52,015 bases of DNA from Bacteroidales bacterium (GTDB lineage Bacteria > Bacteroidota > Bacteroidia > Bacteroidales > UBA932), in assembly GCA_017553545.1 (NCBI GenBank), contig JAFZKT010000034.1:1-52015 (forward strand), read 5' to 3'. The translations under genes were made by a program, and so were the position numbers. The notes beneath the pieces are model-generated. The model had not been told where the DNA came from. It saw only the letters and a program-made list of their open reading frames with translations, and made no database searches. This document shows positions 18,101 through 26,205 of the stretch, piece after piece (position 1 is the stretch's first letter; every line of letters begins with the position of its first letter).

Positions 18101-18440
18101 CTATCTGCCGCGGTACACCGGCTACTATCATCCGTTCTTCAAGAGCTGGGCGAACACCCGCTATCTTCAGAACGTGGCCTACCTGCGCCTGCAGAACGTC
18201 CAGATTGGCTGGAACCTGCCCAAGAAATGGCTGGAGCCGCTCCGTCTGGAAGGCGCCAGCGTGTATTTCTCCGGAGAGAACCTCTTCACCTGGTCTCCCC
18301 TGCACAAGTGGACGCGGGACTTCGACGTAGTTACCGTTACGCAGAAGTCCGATAACGACATCAACTCCGACAACAAGGGTGACGGCTTCAACTATCCCAC
18401 GATGAAGACCTTCAGCCTGGGCTTTACCTTAACATTCTAA
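15195..18440 (+). CDS. SusC-type TonB-dependent outer-membrane transporter
   Basis: A 1081-residue SusC/RagA-family protein that, with its SusD lid, imports glycans, peptides or other large nutrients across the outer membrane using TonB energy. A signal peptide (cut near AWAQ, residue 20) is followed by a carboxypeptidase-D-like domain (AGTVKDAETGEEMIGASV, about 26-105). Next come the TonB/plug segment with EVVVVGYGSVKKENLTGAV and NVRGATSIGGGGSALVLIDG, then a 22-strand-type barrel ending in FSLGFTLTF. Translation starts at ATG 15195, 2 nt after the upstream stop; a longer frame upstream overlaps that gene and is not the start. susD follows 10 nt downstream. The substrate cannot be read from the sequence. 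Confidence 0.95.
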   Translation: MKAIFKTILVLLLAAMPVAAWAQDVHLAGTVKDAETGEEMIGASVMVKGTTIGTVTDLDGHFSITVPAGSEMVVGALSYADYTFIAGPGMEAMNILLGMSAEFLDEVVVVGYGSVKKENLTGAVDQVSSEVFEGRPTNSATQMLVGSVPNLNITLTDGKPGRTASYNVRGATSIGGGGSALVLIDGVEGDPALINPNDIESVSVLKDAASASIYGSRATYGVVLITTKNPDKNKERFSISYTGNISFMQPTAVPDVVDDGYVYSRLFYDAWYNFQYSQPTGINKSQDFSRIWLDDFRARKKNGIADEVVVDEETGKYVYYGNTNYYDVLYKDCVSARTHNVSVSGTSGPLSYIVSGRLYNYDGLFNFNPDVYRTLNLRGKAQAQIRPWLLLTENMEYTYEKQHIPSAYSGEGGGNFWRSISDEGHPSSPVFNPDGTLTKSGAYSIGGLVSGNNWNDRLIKNFKTTTALKAEFLDKALRLNADFSFSSRDKGENSKRTVISYSDAPGVISYIGTPFTGDSFTEYYSSHEYLATNLYAEYEKTLAEKHYLKGLAGFNYESRKDKTGTYSRNGLLTPDVTSINLAVGEDITTASSDTKWNVAGFFARLNYSYDNRYLLELNGRYDGSSKFPTYSQWGFFPSASIAWRPSMEHWWHVNPKYVSSLKFRASYGELGNGNVAAYSFLERFSFGNLSGYLLDGENKRRYTSIPSQIPDNLSWETAQTLDVGMDIAFLNGKINFTGDWYLRRSYNMFTVGPTLPDTYGASSPKGNYADMDTYGFELSLSYNDSVQLGDSPLNYGIKATLADNRSFITKYNNPTGSLSDYYVGQEVGEIWGLVCNGLFQTQSQIDDYYGPGDPYVNNIFQYASGYRISPGDMIVEDLNGNKMIDTGSNTVTDPGDKTIIGNTTPRYRYSFTLNLEWKGFYASAFFQGVGKQDWYPSGESPFWGQYNRPYNQAYKWMLGNYWTKENPDAYLPRYTGYYHPFFKSWANTRYLQNVAYLRLQNVQIGWNLPKKWLEPLRLEGASVYFSGENLFTWSPLHKWTRDFDVVTVTQKSDNDINSDNKGDGFNYPTMKTFSLGFTLTF

Positions 18441-18450
18441 CGGAGAGGAG

Positions 18451-20316
18451 ATGAAAACGATGAAAACTATTGTAAGAATCATATGCGCAGGGGCGCTGAC
18501 CCTTTCCGCGTTCTCCTGCTCCCTGTATGAAAAGCCGGAAGCCTACGCCAGCAAGGCCGAAATCTTCGGCTCCGAGGAAGGACTCCGGACCTACACCTGG
18601 TCTTTCTACAAAGCCCTCCCCTCCCTGAACGAAATCCCCATCTGCGAGGCAAGCACCACCGACATCGGCGCCTGCCGCAGTTTCTCCACCTTCTACAGCG
18701 ACAATTCCTATTCAGCGGAAACGCCCAAATCGTGGAGCTGGAGCGAACTGCGCAACATCAATTACTTCCTGGACGGTCTGAAGAGCGACGCCTGCACGGT
18801 GGACGCGGAGAAAAAGAAGCACTTCGAGGGCCTGGCCCGCTTCTTCCGCGCCTGGTTCTACTATGACAAACTCACCACCTACGGAGAGGTTCCCTGGTTC
18901 GACCACTGCCTCAGCAACACGGACCTGGACGAGATGTACAAGCCGCGCGACTCCCGTGATGTGATTATCGGCCATATCATCGAGGATCTGGATTTTGCCT
19001 GGGAGAACATCACCACGGAGAGTTCCGTGGGCAACTCCCTGGTCTCAAAATATGCGGCGCTGGCCCTCAAGTCCCGCGCATGCCTGTTCGAGGCCAGCTA
19101 CCGCAAATATCACGGCGTGGGCGGGTCCCGCTATACGGCCCGGATGCTGTATCAGGAATGCATCGACGCCTGCAACCTGCTGATGAATTCCAAGGTATTC
19201 TCCCTGAACACCACCACGGTGAGCGACGAGTACATGGACAGCCATTCCACCGGCGCCTACCGCAGCCTGTTCTACTCCCGTGAGATCCTCACCAATGAGG
19301 TGATCCTGGGCCGCGTGGCCTCGAAAGCGGAAGGCGTAAAGGGTGAAGCCAACTGGCGCTACAATTCCGGTTCGTACGGTAACAGTTACTGCCTGTCCCG
19401 TGCCTTTATCCAGACCTACCTGAAGACGGACGGGACGGCCTATACGGACTGGCAGGCCTATTCCACCCTCAGTTTCAAGAGCGAATTCAACAACCGCGAC
19501 AACCGCCTGAAACAGACGGTGAAGGGCCCCGCTTATGTGCTGGCCAACAGTTCATCGGCCAACCGGAAGGTCGCCGACATCGTGAACAACGTAGCGCCCA
19601 CCGGCTATCATCCCATCAAATTCATTGAGGATGTGACCAGCAAGGACAACAAGGCCGACAATGAGAACAGCTATCCCATCATCCGCTACGCCGAGGTGCT
19701 GCTGAACTACGCCGAAGCCCGCGCGGAGATTGGCGCCATCACGGCGACGGATTGGCAGAACACCGTCGGCGCCCTTCGCAAACGGGCCGGCATCAGTTCC
19801 TCCTCCACGGCCGTCACCTCGCTGCCCACCACGGTGGATCCCTATCTGCAGGCCACCTTCTATCCCAAGGTGACGGATCCCAAGATTCTGGAAATCCGCC
19901 GCGAAAGGGCTATCGAACTGGTCTACGAAGGCTTCCGCGTCAATGACCTCAGGCGCTGGGCCGAAGGCAAACGCTTCGAATCCGTTCCCTGGACGGGCAT
20001 TCACATCCCGGCGCTGGACACCCCGGTTGACGTTAACGAAGACGGGGTGGACGACTACTACTTCACCACGAAGGACGTGTCCGAAGTGACCCCTTCGCAA
20101 AAGTTGATTTACGTGCAGATTATCCCCGAGGGAAGCGACGAACAGGGACTCAGGGCCATCCCCAACCCGGTGAGCGGCTACGACCTCCGCTATGAGCTGA
20201 ACCTCAAGCGGAAATGGTACGACGACGGGCGGCAGTACCTGAACCCGATTCCCGCCCAGATTGTGCGCGATTACGCCAACAGAGGATATTCCATTGAACA
20301 AAATCCCGGATGGTAA
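18451..20316 (+). CDS. SusD/RagB-family nutrient-binding lipoprotein
   Basis: A 621-residue outer-membrane lipoprotein forming the lid on the SusC transporter encoded just upstream. The lipobox is AFSC with Cys at residue 23. Helical TPR-like segments include the family-typical GLARFFRAWFYYDKLTTYG around residue 130. The C-terminal block contains RRERAIELVYEGFRVNDLRR and ends in LNPIPAQIVRDYANRGYSIE, typical of RagB/SusD. It may start at ATG 18451 or at the in-frame ATG 9 nt later; both keep the signal peptide. The next gene begins 1 nt after the stop. Confidence 0.94.
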   Translation: MKTMKTIVRIICAGALTLSAFSCSLYEKPEAYASKAEIFGSEEGLRTYTWSFYKALPSLNEIPICEASTTDIGACRSFSTFYSDNSYSAETPKSWSWSELRNINYFLDGLKSDACTVDAEKKKHFEGLARFFRAWFYYDKLTTYGEVPWFDHCLSNTDLDEMYKPRDSRDVIIGHIIEDLDFAWENITTESSVGNSLVSKYAALALKSRACLFEASYRKYHGVGGSRYTARMLYQECIDACNLLMNSKVFSLNTTTVSDEYMDSHSTGAYRSLFYSREILTNEVILGRVASKAEGVKGEANWRYNSGSYGNSYCLSRAFIQTYLKTDGTAYTDWQAYSTLSFKSEFNNRDNRLKQTVKGPAYVLANSSSANRKVADIVNNVAPTGYHPIKFIEDVTSKDNKADNENSYPIIRYAEVLLNYAEARAEIGAITATDWQNTVGALRKRAGISSSSTAVTSLPTTVDPYLQATFYPKVTDPKILEIRRERAIELVYEGFRVNDLRRWAEGKRFESVPWTGIHIPALDTPVDVNEDGVDDYYFTTKDVSEVTPSQKLIYVQIIPEGSDEQGLRAIPNPVSGYDLRYELNLKRKWYDDGRQYLNPIPAQIVRDYANRGYSIEQNPGW

Positions 20317-20317
20317 T

Positions 20318-21223
20318 ATGATGAAAAGAGTTACATATATCGTTATGGTCCTCCTGACCCTTGCGGGCTGCGGAAAGCTTGGCAAGGACGGGCGCGTGAA
20401 GAAAAACGTGGACTGGACGCAGTGGTACTTCGACGACGAGGGTTCCTCGAAACTCGCTCCGGGCATTATGATCATGTCCTTCAACGTGCGTCTGGCCTCC
20501 GCGGCCGATGACACGGGAGACAAGGACTGGACCAACCGCCGTAAAGGCTGCTATGCGATGGTGAACACCCTGCACCCGGTGCTGATGGGCACCCAGGAGT
20601 GTCAGCTTACCCAGCGCAACGACCTTAAGAACAACTGCCCCGGGTATGAAGTCATCGGCCGCAGCCGCGACAACTCCAGCGGCGGCGAACAGATGGCCAT
20701 CTTCTATCTGAAGGATTCCGTGTCGGTGGACAGCTGGACCACCTTCTGGCTGACGGATACGCCCGGCAGCGTAAGCAAACATCCCCAGGCAGAGCATTAC
20801 CGCTGCGCCACCTGTGCGAAGTTCACGCACACCAAGACGGGGAAAAAGTTCTATTACATTGACACGCACCTGGACCTGGAATCCGTGAGAGGCTATGAAA
20901 TGGCGGTGATCCACAAGTACATTTCCGACAACCTGGATGCGACGCTTCCCATCATCATGAGCGCCGACTGGAACGACACCGAGGATTCGGACATCTTCAC
21001 GGAGACCTACCAGACCTTCCAGAATGCCCGCTGGGCGGCCCGTTCCGGTGACGCCTACGGCACTTTCAACGGCTTTAAGAACACCAACTCCTCCACGAAG
21101 ATCGACCATATCTTCTACCGGGGGTTCTCCGGCTGTGCCAAGTTCGTCACCGTGCGGCAACAGTGGGAAGGTTATCAGTTTATCTCCGACCACTATCCGG
21201 TTTACGCTTATTTGGAATTCTGA
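20318..21223 (+). CDS. Exported endonuclease/exonuclease/phosphatase-fold lipoprotein
   Basis: A 301-residue lipoprotein, lipobox LAGC with Cys at residue 18. The rest is one EEP domain (DNase I / inositol phosphatase / sphingomyelinase fold). The metal and catalytic positions are visible in order: MSFNVRLAS (Asn), GTQECQ (Glu), IDTHLD (His), SADWNDTEDSD (Asp/Asn), and SDHYPVYAYLEF (Asp-His) at the C-terminus. It should therefore be a surface or periplasmic phosphodiesterase or phosphatase. The fold does not tell whether DNA, RNA, phospholipid or phosphosugar is cut. The position after susD suggests it acts on the imported nutrient. The start may be 20318 or 20321. Confidence 0.88.
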   Translation: MMKRVTYIVMVLLTLAGCGKLGKDGRVKKNVDWTQWYFDDEGSSKLAPGIMIMSFNVRLASAADDTGDKDWTNRRKGCYAMVNTLHPVLMGTQECQLTQRNDLKNNCPGYEVIGRSRDNSSGGEQMAIFYLKDSVSVDSWTTFWLTDTPGSVSKHPQAEHYRCATCAKFTHTKTGKKFYYIDTHLDLESVRGYEMAVIHKYISDNLDATLPIIMSADWNDTEDSDIFTETYQTFQNARWAARSGDAYGTFNGFKNTNSSTKIDHIFYRGFSGCAKFVTVRQQWEGYQFISDHYPVYAYLEF

Positions 21224-21225
21224 TT

Positions 21226-22425
21226 ATGAAGCATCGTTTTACAGTTTTACTTCTGGGGGCCCTGGTTCTGTGGGCCTGCGGCAAGAATACCGAAGATCCG
21301 ACGATTCACGTCAGAAGCGTGAGCATTATCCCGTCACAGACCACCTTGTATCTGGAAGAAACCCTGCATCTGCGGGCCACCGTTACGCCTTCGAACGCTG
21401 TGAATAAAGACATCACCTGGGCTTCGGACCAGCCGACGGTAGCATCCGTGACGGCCGAAGGTCTGGTGACGGCCCTGACCGAAGGGACAGCCGTCATTAC
21501 CGCTACGGCCGACGGCATTTCCGGAACCTGCCGGGTAAGGGTGATCAAGGAAGACAAACCGGTGATTGAAGTAGCCAGCGTCACCATTTCTCCGGAATCG
21601 CTTACGCTGGTGTACGGCGAAGGCGGAGCGCTGACAGCCACCGTGCTGCCGGAAAACGCCACCTACCCTGCCATCACCTGGGCTTCTTCCGATGAATCCG
21701 TCATTACGGTGAGCAGCGAGGGTGTTGTGACGAGCGTCTCCGCAGGAACGGCCACCATTACCGCCACTGCGAAGAACGGCGTATCAGGCGAATGCCCGGT
21801 AACGGTGACTCCCTATGCCGCCTTCAGCGTGCAGTACCTCAATCCCCGCACTTCGCAGTGGGCCGATGCCCTCACCGGCATCTACGGTTATCCGGGCGGC
21901 AATGTTCAGATAAAAATCAACGAAGTGCGTAACGACGGGCCGGTGAGTTATTCCGTGGATGCGGCCACCTATGCCGGCTATGCGGACGGAAAGGTTTTGC
22001 TCTACGCGCCGGGAGACGCTGTCCTTACGGTCGGCAATACCAAGGGTTATTCCCTGCAGGTCCCGCTGCACAGCAATCTGGCCAATGTCTTTTACTTCGG
22101 AAACGATCCCAAGGACCTGGAGTCCACCCTCATTATGGACCGGTATTCCAGCAGCACCGTTTCACTGGCCTACTCCGACGCAGAAGGGCTGCTGCCCATT
22201 CCCGCTTCGGCCTATACCCTCACTTCCACGCCTGCCGGGCTGCTCACCTTTGCGGGCAGCGCAAGTAACTGGGGCATCACGGCCGGCAGCCAGAAGGGTA
22301 CGGCCACCGTCCAGCTGAAGATGGGCACCTGGGTAGACAGAACCCTTTGCACCGTCATCATCAATGACAATGTTCCTCCGGGTGAAACCGAGGATTTGAC
22401 AGAAACGCCCATCGACCTGGATTAA
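21226..22425 (+). CDS. Lipoprotein with two bacterial Ig-like (Big_2) domains
   Basis: A 399-residue lipoprotein, lipobox LWAC, Cys at residue 18. Two Big_2 domains follow at about 25-110 and 117-200, each with the ITWAS...VASV/VITV...GTATITATA pattern. The remaining half is an unrecognised beta-rich domain. Big_2 proteins are usually surface display or adhesion modules, and the position after SusCD and the EEP lipoprotein suggests a surface glycan- or ligand-binding helper. The start at ATG 21226 follows the upstream stop by 2 nt. It is the last gene of the surface locus; tcdA starts 1 nt later but has an unrelated job. Confidence 0.85.
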   Translation: MKHRFTVLLLGALVLWACGKNTEDPTIHVRSVSIIPSQTTLYLEETLHLRATVTPSNAVNKDITWASDQPTVASVTAEGLVTALTEGTAVITATADGISGTCRVRVIKEDKPVIEVASVTISPESLTLVYGEGGALTATVLPENATYPAITWASSDESVITVSSEGVVTSVSAGTATITATAKNGVSGECPVTVTPYAAFSVQYLNPRTSQWADALTGIYGYPGGNVQIKINEVRNDGPVSYSVDAATYAGYADGKVLLYAPGDAVLTVGNTKGYSLQVPLHSNLANVFYFGNDPKDLESTLIMDRYSSSTVSLAYSDAEGLLPIPASAYTLTSTPAGLLTFAGSASNWGITAGSQKGTATVQLKMGTWVDRTLCTVIINDNVPPGETEDLTETPIDLD

Positions 22426-22426
22426 A

Positions 22427-23167
22427 GTGCAAGCCGATACGGACATCTTTTCCCGCGTGCGCCTTCTCCTTGGTGAGGAGGCGCTGCGGCGTATCGGGAG
22501 CCGGAAGGTGATTCTTTTCGGCTGCGGGGGCGTGGGCTCCTGGTGTGCGGATTCGCTGGTGCGCTCCGGCGTGCTGGACATCACCCTGGTGGACGGGGAT
22601 GTGGTGGGTCCCACCAACATCAACCGGCAGCTGATGGCAACTACGCTCACCATCGGCCAGCCCAAAGTGGAGGCGCTTCGGGCGCATCTTCTCTCCATCA
22701 ATCCATCGGCCCGGATTTCCACCCGCGAAGCGCTCTTTTCGGCCGAAACCGCCGCATCTTTCCCGCTGGATGACTATGATTACGTCATCGACTGCATCGA
22801 CTCCCTGAAGGACAAGATTACGCTGCTGGAGCTGGCGTCGCATTCCAGGGCCGCCCTCTTTTCTTCGATGGGGGCGGCGCTGAAAATTGACCCTACGCGC
22901 GTAAGGGTGGCGGAATTCTGGGAAGTGCACGGAGATCCGCTGGCCCGCGCCCTACGCAAGAAGATGCGGCAGGAAGGGCGTAAAACGGGCAAGCAGTTCC
23001 TCTGCGTCTATTCAGAAGAACTGCTTGAAAACCGTGGAGAAGCCATTGATCCGTCCCTGGATGAAAGCCCCATCAAAAAGGCCGTCGTGAACGGGACGCT
23101 GTCCGTGGTGACGGCCACCTTCGGCCATACCCTCGCGTCCCTGGTTCTCAGGGATATGATTGCTTAG
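22427..23167 (+). CDS. tcdA: tRNA threonylcarbamoyladenosine dehydratase (ThiF/E1-like)
   Basis: TcdA uses ATP to cyclise the t6A37 modification of tRNA to ct6A. The 246-residue protein has the E1-like nucleotide-binding GCGGVGSWCADSLVRSG (about residues 30-46), then DGDVVGPTNINRQL and a DYVIDCIDSLKDK region, typical of the TcdA/YgdL branch. The start is GTG at 22427, giving VQADTDIFSRVRLL, one base after the Ig-like lipoprotein stop. Its 3' end overlaps that of the convergent porin gene by 4 nt, with no terminator between them. It is probably co-transcribed with the surface locus by proximity only. Confidence 0.92.
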   Translation: MQADTDIFSRVRLLLGEEALRRIGSRKVILFGCGGVGSWCADSLVRSGVLDITLVDGDVVGPTNINRQLMATTLTIGQPKVEALRAHLLSINPSARISTREALFSAETAASFPLDDYDYVIDCIDSLKDKITLLELASHSRAALFSSMGAALKIDPTRVRVAEFWEVHGDPLARALRKKMRQEGRKTGKQFLCVYSEELLENRGEAIDPSLDESPIKKAVVNGTLSVVTATFGHTLASLVLRDMIA

Positions 23168-24210
23168 AAGCGGATATAAGCGAGGAACCAGAGCTCGTTG
23201 TACTGGGGAGCCGCCAGCAATTTGTCGTTGTGGTAGCGGTACTCCAGTTGGAAGTTCAGGTTCTTGTGCAGGCGGAAGTTGGCCGCAGCCGAATACATGT
23301 CGTGGCTGCTATCCGCCGTTCCGTTTGCGCGGAATTCATCCCACTTGGCATAGATCTTCAGCCAATCCAGCACGGGCACGCCCACCGTTACATAGAAGGC
23401 ATCGGCCGCGCCGCTCTGCTCTTTTTCACCCGCAAGGGCGGTGGCCCATTCGCCGCGGACCGTCCAATTGTTGCGGTCGAACTTCAGGCCGGCGCTGATG
23501 CGCTCACGCTTGAGGTCGTCGCCCGTGGTGGCGTTGTGCCAGCTGCCCATCCAACCGAAAGCGCCCACATACAGGCCCTGAATGGGCTGGAACTGGATGG
23601 TGCCGATGATGTCTTTCTGGCGGTTGGCATCGGCCAGATTGATACCCTGACCGTTGTACAGGCCCAGCTGATAGTGGACCAGCCGATACTGCTTCTCGCC
23701 GATGGGGAAAAGGTCGCCCTGCACCTGGATACCCAGGTCACGGCCGCCCATGTTGGCTTCGCCCAGACGGTCGCCCATGCCGGCGAATTTCTGCACCAGG
23801 AAGGAGAAGTCGCCCACGCCCACGTCCCAGGGGTTCATGGGGTTCTCAAAGGTGAAAGCGCGCTTGAACTGACCCAGTTTCACGGAGAATTCTTTCCAGC
23901 GGGCCCATTCCACGTAGAAGTCCTTCACGTGCGGTTTTTCGCCGTTGGCCTGGAACTGGATGCGATACTTGAAGTCATTGAAGATGCTGCCGTCCACATA
24001 CAGACGGATGAGCCGGCAGGTGAAACCGGGGCCGCCGTTCTTGCCTTCCTGGTCATTGTATTTGTAACCGCCGATGATATAGCCGCCCACCTTGGGGGTG
24101 CTCATCCGGCCGGTCTGCTTGAAGCCGAATTCCTTCTTCGGCTGCTCTTCCTGCGCAAAGGCGCTGCCGCAAAGCAGCAGGGCGCTCAGAATGATGACAA
24201 ACTTTTTCAT
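23164..24210 (-). CDS. Porin, phosphate-selective OprO/OprP-like family
   Basis: A 348-residue outer-membrane beta-barrel with signal peptide ending GSAFAQ (residue 19). The short alternating strands, Gly/aromatic-rich turns and a C-terminal aromatic strand ending FLAYIRF are typical. Segments such as RMSTPKVGGYIIGGYKY and FKYRIQFQANG match the OprO/OprP-type porin family frequent in Bacteroidota. The ion or solute preference cannot be inferred. It follows the SLC13 transporter gene by 1 nt, so the outer-membrane pore and inner-membrane symporter likely serve the same anion. Confidence 0.82.
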   Translation of the reverse strand: MKKFVIILSALLLCGSAFAQEEQPKKEFGFKQTGRMSTPKVGGYIIGGYKYNDQEGKNGGPGFTCRLIRLYVDGSIFNDFKYRIQFQANGEKPHVKDFYVEWARWKEFSVKLGQFKRAFTFENPMNPWDVGVGDFSFLVQKFAGMGDRLGEANMGGRDLGIQVQGDLFPIGEKQYRLVHYQLGLYNGQGINLADANRQKDIIGTIQFQPIQGLYVGAFGWMGSWHNATTGDDLKRERISAGLKFDRNNWTVRGEWATALAGEKEQSGAADAFYVTVGVPVLDWLKIYAKWDEFRANGTADSSHDMYSAAANFRLHKNLNFQLEYRYHNDKLLAAPQYNELWFLAYIRF

Positions 24211-24211
24211 A

Positions 24212-26029
24212 CTACTTTTGTTCTGTGGTCACAGGAACAACCTCTGCGGTCCCTGTGGAGTCTGTGGGCTCCACAGGAGTCACTTCTACGAGTACCGGGT
24301 TCAATTCCCCGGCCGTCAGGGTAATCTTCTGATAAGGTTCGACGGAAACAACGTCACCATTGATGATGTGCTCCTCAGCTACGGGATCCGCACCCTTCTT
24401 GATCACCACCACTTTCCAAATTTTCAGTTGAGTCTTGTCCTTGGCTTCAGCTATGATATAGGCTACGCCCGGACTGAGAGCCTTCACTTCACCATTTCCA
24501 CTCACCGTCGCCACGGGTTTATTCGTGCTGGACCAGACAATGTTTTTTTCTGCCACCGCCTTTTCAGTCTCCTTGAACGGGAAAATCTTGGTGAGCCAGA
24601 AGAAACCGAAAATGAAGCCGACGACACCGATAATGATACCCACCTTGGTCATATCCTTGGTTTCAACCATACCGGTTGCAGAGGCGATGGCATTCGGAGG
24701 CGTAGAGATAGGGAACAGCATGGCGATGGAGGCGCAGACTGCGATGAAGATAATCATGGCAGAAGTGCCGCCCATGCCAAGGAACTGCGCGTTGTTTGCG
24801 GCCGTAGGGGCTGCCATGCCTCTTGCCACATGAATCAGAAGCGGAATCAGGAGCGCCGCTGTAGCGGAATTGGAGATGAAGTTGGAGAGGAAGTAGCAAA
24901 CCAGACCGGCCACCACCAGCACCAAAATTACGCTCATCTGGCCGAATGGAATGGCATCGATAAGCACCTGGCCTAAGCCCGTACCTCCCTTTTCAACGTC
25001 ATCCATCAAATAACCCAGGCAAAAACCGCCGGCTACCAGCCACAATACATTCCAATTGATTTTCTTGATATCGTCTTTCCCGAAGACACCCGTTGCGGTG
25101 AACACGCCCAGCGGAATCCACGCCACAATATTGGAGTTGATACCGGTGAGTTTTTCCGTTGCCCACAGCAAAATCGTTCCAAAGAAAGTAATCCAGACCA
25201 ACTTGGACTTCCAGTCGCGCGGCTGCTTGTTTTCAGGAATCTCAAGAATCAATTCCTTGGTTTTAAACGGGAAGAACAGGCGAAGGAGAACCCACGCAAT
25301 CACAATCATGATAATCACGTACGGAATCATGTGGACGCACCAGTCTCCGAAACCCACTTCAAATCCGGCGTTTTCCAGTGCACCCTTGGCCGTAGCGTTG
25401 GGCGGCGTGCCGATGGGGGTACCGATACCGCCGATATTGGCGGCGACGGGGATACTCAGGGCCAGGCCGATCTTCCCTTTATCGTCGGCCGGCAGCTTGG
25501 ACAGTACCGGGGCGAGCAGGGCCAGCATCATGGCAGCCGTAGCCGTGTTGGACATGAACATGGAGAAAACGGAAATCATAATCAGGAAACCCAGCAGCAC
25601 CACATTGGGATTCTTGCCGAAGAGTTTCAGCAGGGCCCTGGCCAGCGTGACGTCCAGACCGTACTTTTCCGCCATGATGGCCAGTACGAAACCGCCCAGG
25701 AAGAGCATCACCACGGGATCCGCCATGGAAGACATGATTTTAGTGTAAGTCACCAGGCTGCCGGAATCCGGATTGCAGAAAAAGCCGATACCCTTGTTGG
25801 ACATTGTCAAAAGGGATATCACAATCACCAGCAGCGAAGTGGCCCAGTTGGGGATGATTTCGAAGATCCACATCAGGGCGGCGAACACAAAGAGGGCGAT
25901 TACCCGCTGCTGAACCACTGTCAGGCCATCGATCCCAAAGAAGGAAACGGGAACCAGCCAGAGGAACAGGGTGATAGCCAGTACCAGCGGCAGGAAAACC
26001 CAATACTTTACGTTGAATTTCTTTTCCAT
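24212..26029 (-). CDS. SLC13/DASS-family anion symporter with C-terminal Ig-like tail
   Basis: A 605-residue protein. Residues 1 to about 482 form a DASS-type transporter with two SNT-like signatures (FMSNTATAAMM and FISNSATAALL) in the two inverted halves, as in Na+-coupled di/tricarboxylate or sulfate carriers. After the last membrane helix, residues about 493-545 form a Big_2-like Ig fold (VWSSTNKPVATVSGNGEV). A further charged tail runs to the end. Such a tail is unusual in this family and is probably periplasmic. It is co-transcribed with the porin. Substrate unknown; dicarboxylate is a reasonable guess. Confidence 0.88.
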   Translation of the reverse strand: MEKKFNVKYWVFLPLVLAITLFLWLVPVSFFGIDGLTVVQQRVIALFVFAALMWIFEIIPNWATSLLVIVISLLTMSNKGIGFFCNPDSGSLVTYTKIMSSMADPVVMLFLGGFVLAIMAEKYGLDVTLARALLKLFGKNPNVVLLGFLIMISVFSMFMSNTATAAMMLALLAPVLSKLPADDKGKIGLALSIPVAANIGGIGTPIGTPPNATAKGALENAGFEVGFGDWCVHMIPYVIIMIVIAWVLLRLFFPFKTKELILEIPENKQPRDWKSKLVWITFFGTILLWATEKLTGINSNIVAWIPLGVFTATGVFGKDDIKKINWNVLWLVAGGFCLGYLMDDVEKGGTGLGQVLIDAIPFGQMSVILVLVVAGLVCYFLSNFISNSATAALLIPLLIHVARGMAAPTAANNAQFLGMGGTSAMIIFIAVCASIAMLFPISTPPNAIASATGMVETKDMTKVGIIIGVVGFIFGFFWLTKIFPFKETEKAVAEKNIVWSSTNKPVATVSGNGEVKALSPGVAYIIAEAKDKTQLKIWKVVVIKKGADPVAEEHIINGDVVSVEPYQKITLTAGELNPVLVEVTPVEPTDSTGTAEVVPVTTEQK

Positions 26030-26066
26030 TATAGGTTAGTTTAAAACATATTTCCGTTAGAGCCCG

Positions 26067-26074
26067 CAAAGTTA
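26067..26074 (-). promoter_or_regulatory. -7 element of the SLC13-porin operon
   Basis: TAACTTTG on the minus strand (plus CAAAGTTA) fits TAnnTTTG and lies about 38 nt before the SLC13 start codon. A matching -33 box is not clear. Confidence 0.55.
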
Positions 26075-26126
26075 ATAATTATTAGGGAGAAAGACCACTT
26101 TTTCGGGCATTATTTTTTATGATGAT

Positions 26127-26161
26127 TTTGTTGGGAAATCCCTTTAATTTCTTTAATTTTG
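26127..26161 (+). promoter_or_regulatory. Promoter of gdhA
   Basis: TTTG at 26127-26130 and TAATTTTG at 26154-26161 are 23 nt apart, near the Bacteroidota consensus. The ATG at 26206 lies 44 nt after the -7 box. Confidence 0.65.
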
Positions 26162-26205
26162 TAACGCTTTTTGAACAATTTGTAACACTTTAATAACCAC
26201 ATTCT

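Noticed and set aside
13201..18305. Long minus-strand open frames opposite the beta-helix and SusC genes (for example 13201-15081 and 16674-18305)
   Set aside because: Low-complexity Gly/Val/His-rich translations with no motifs; the plus-strand genes are clear.
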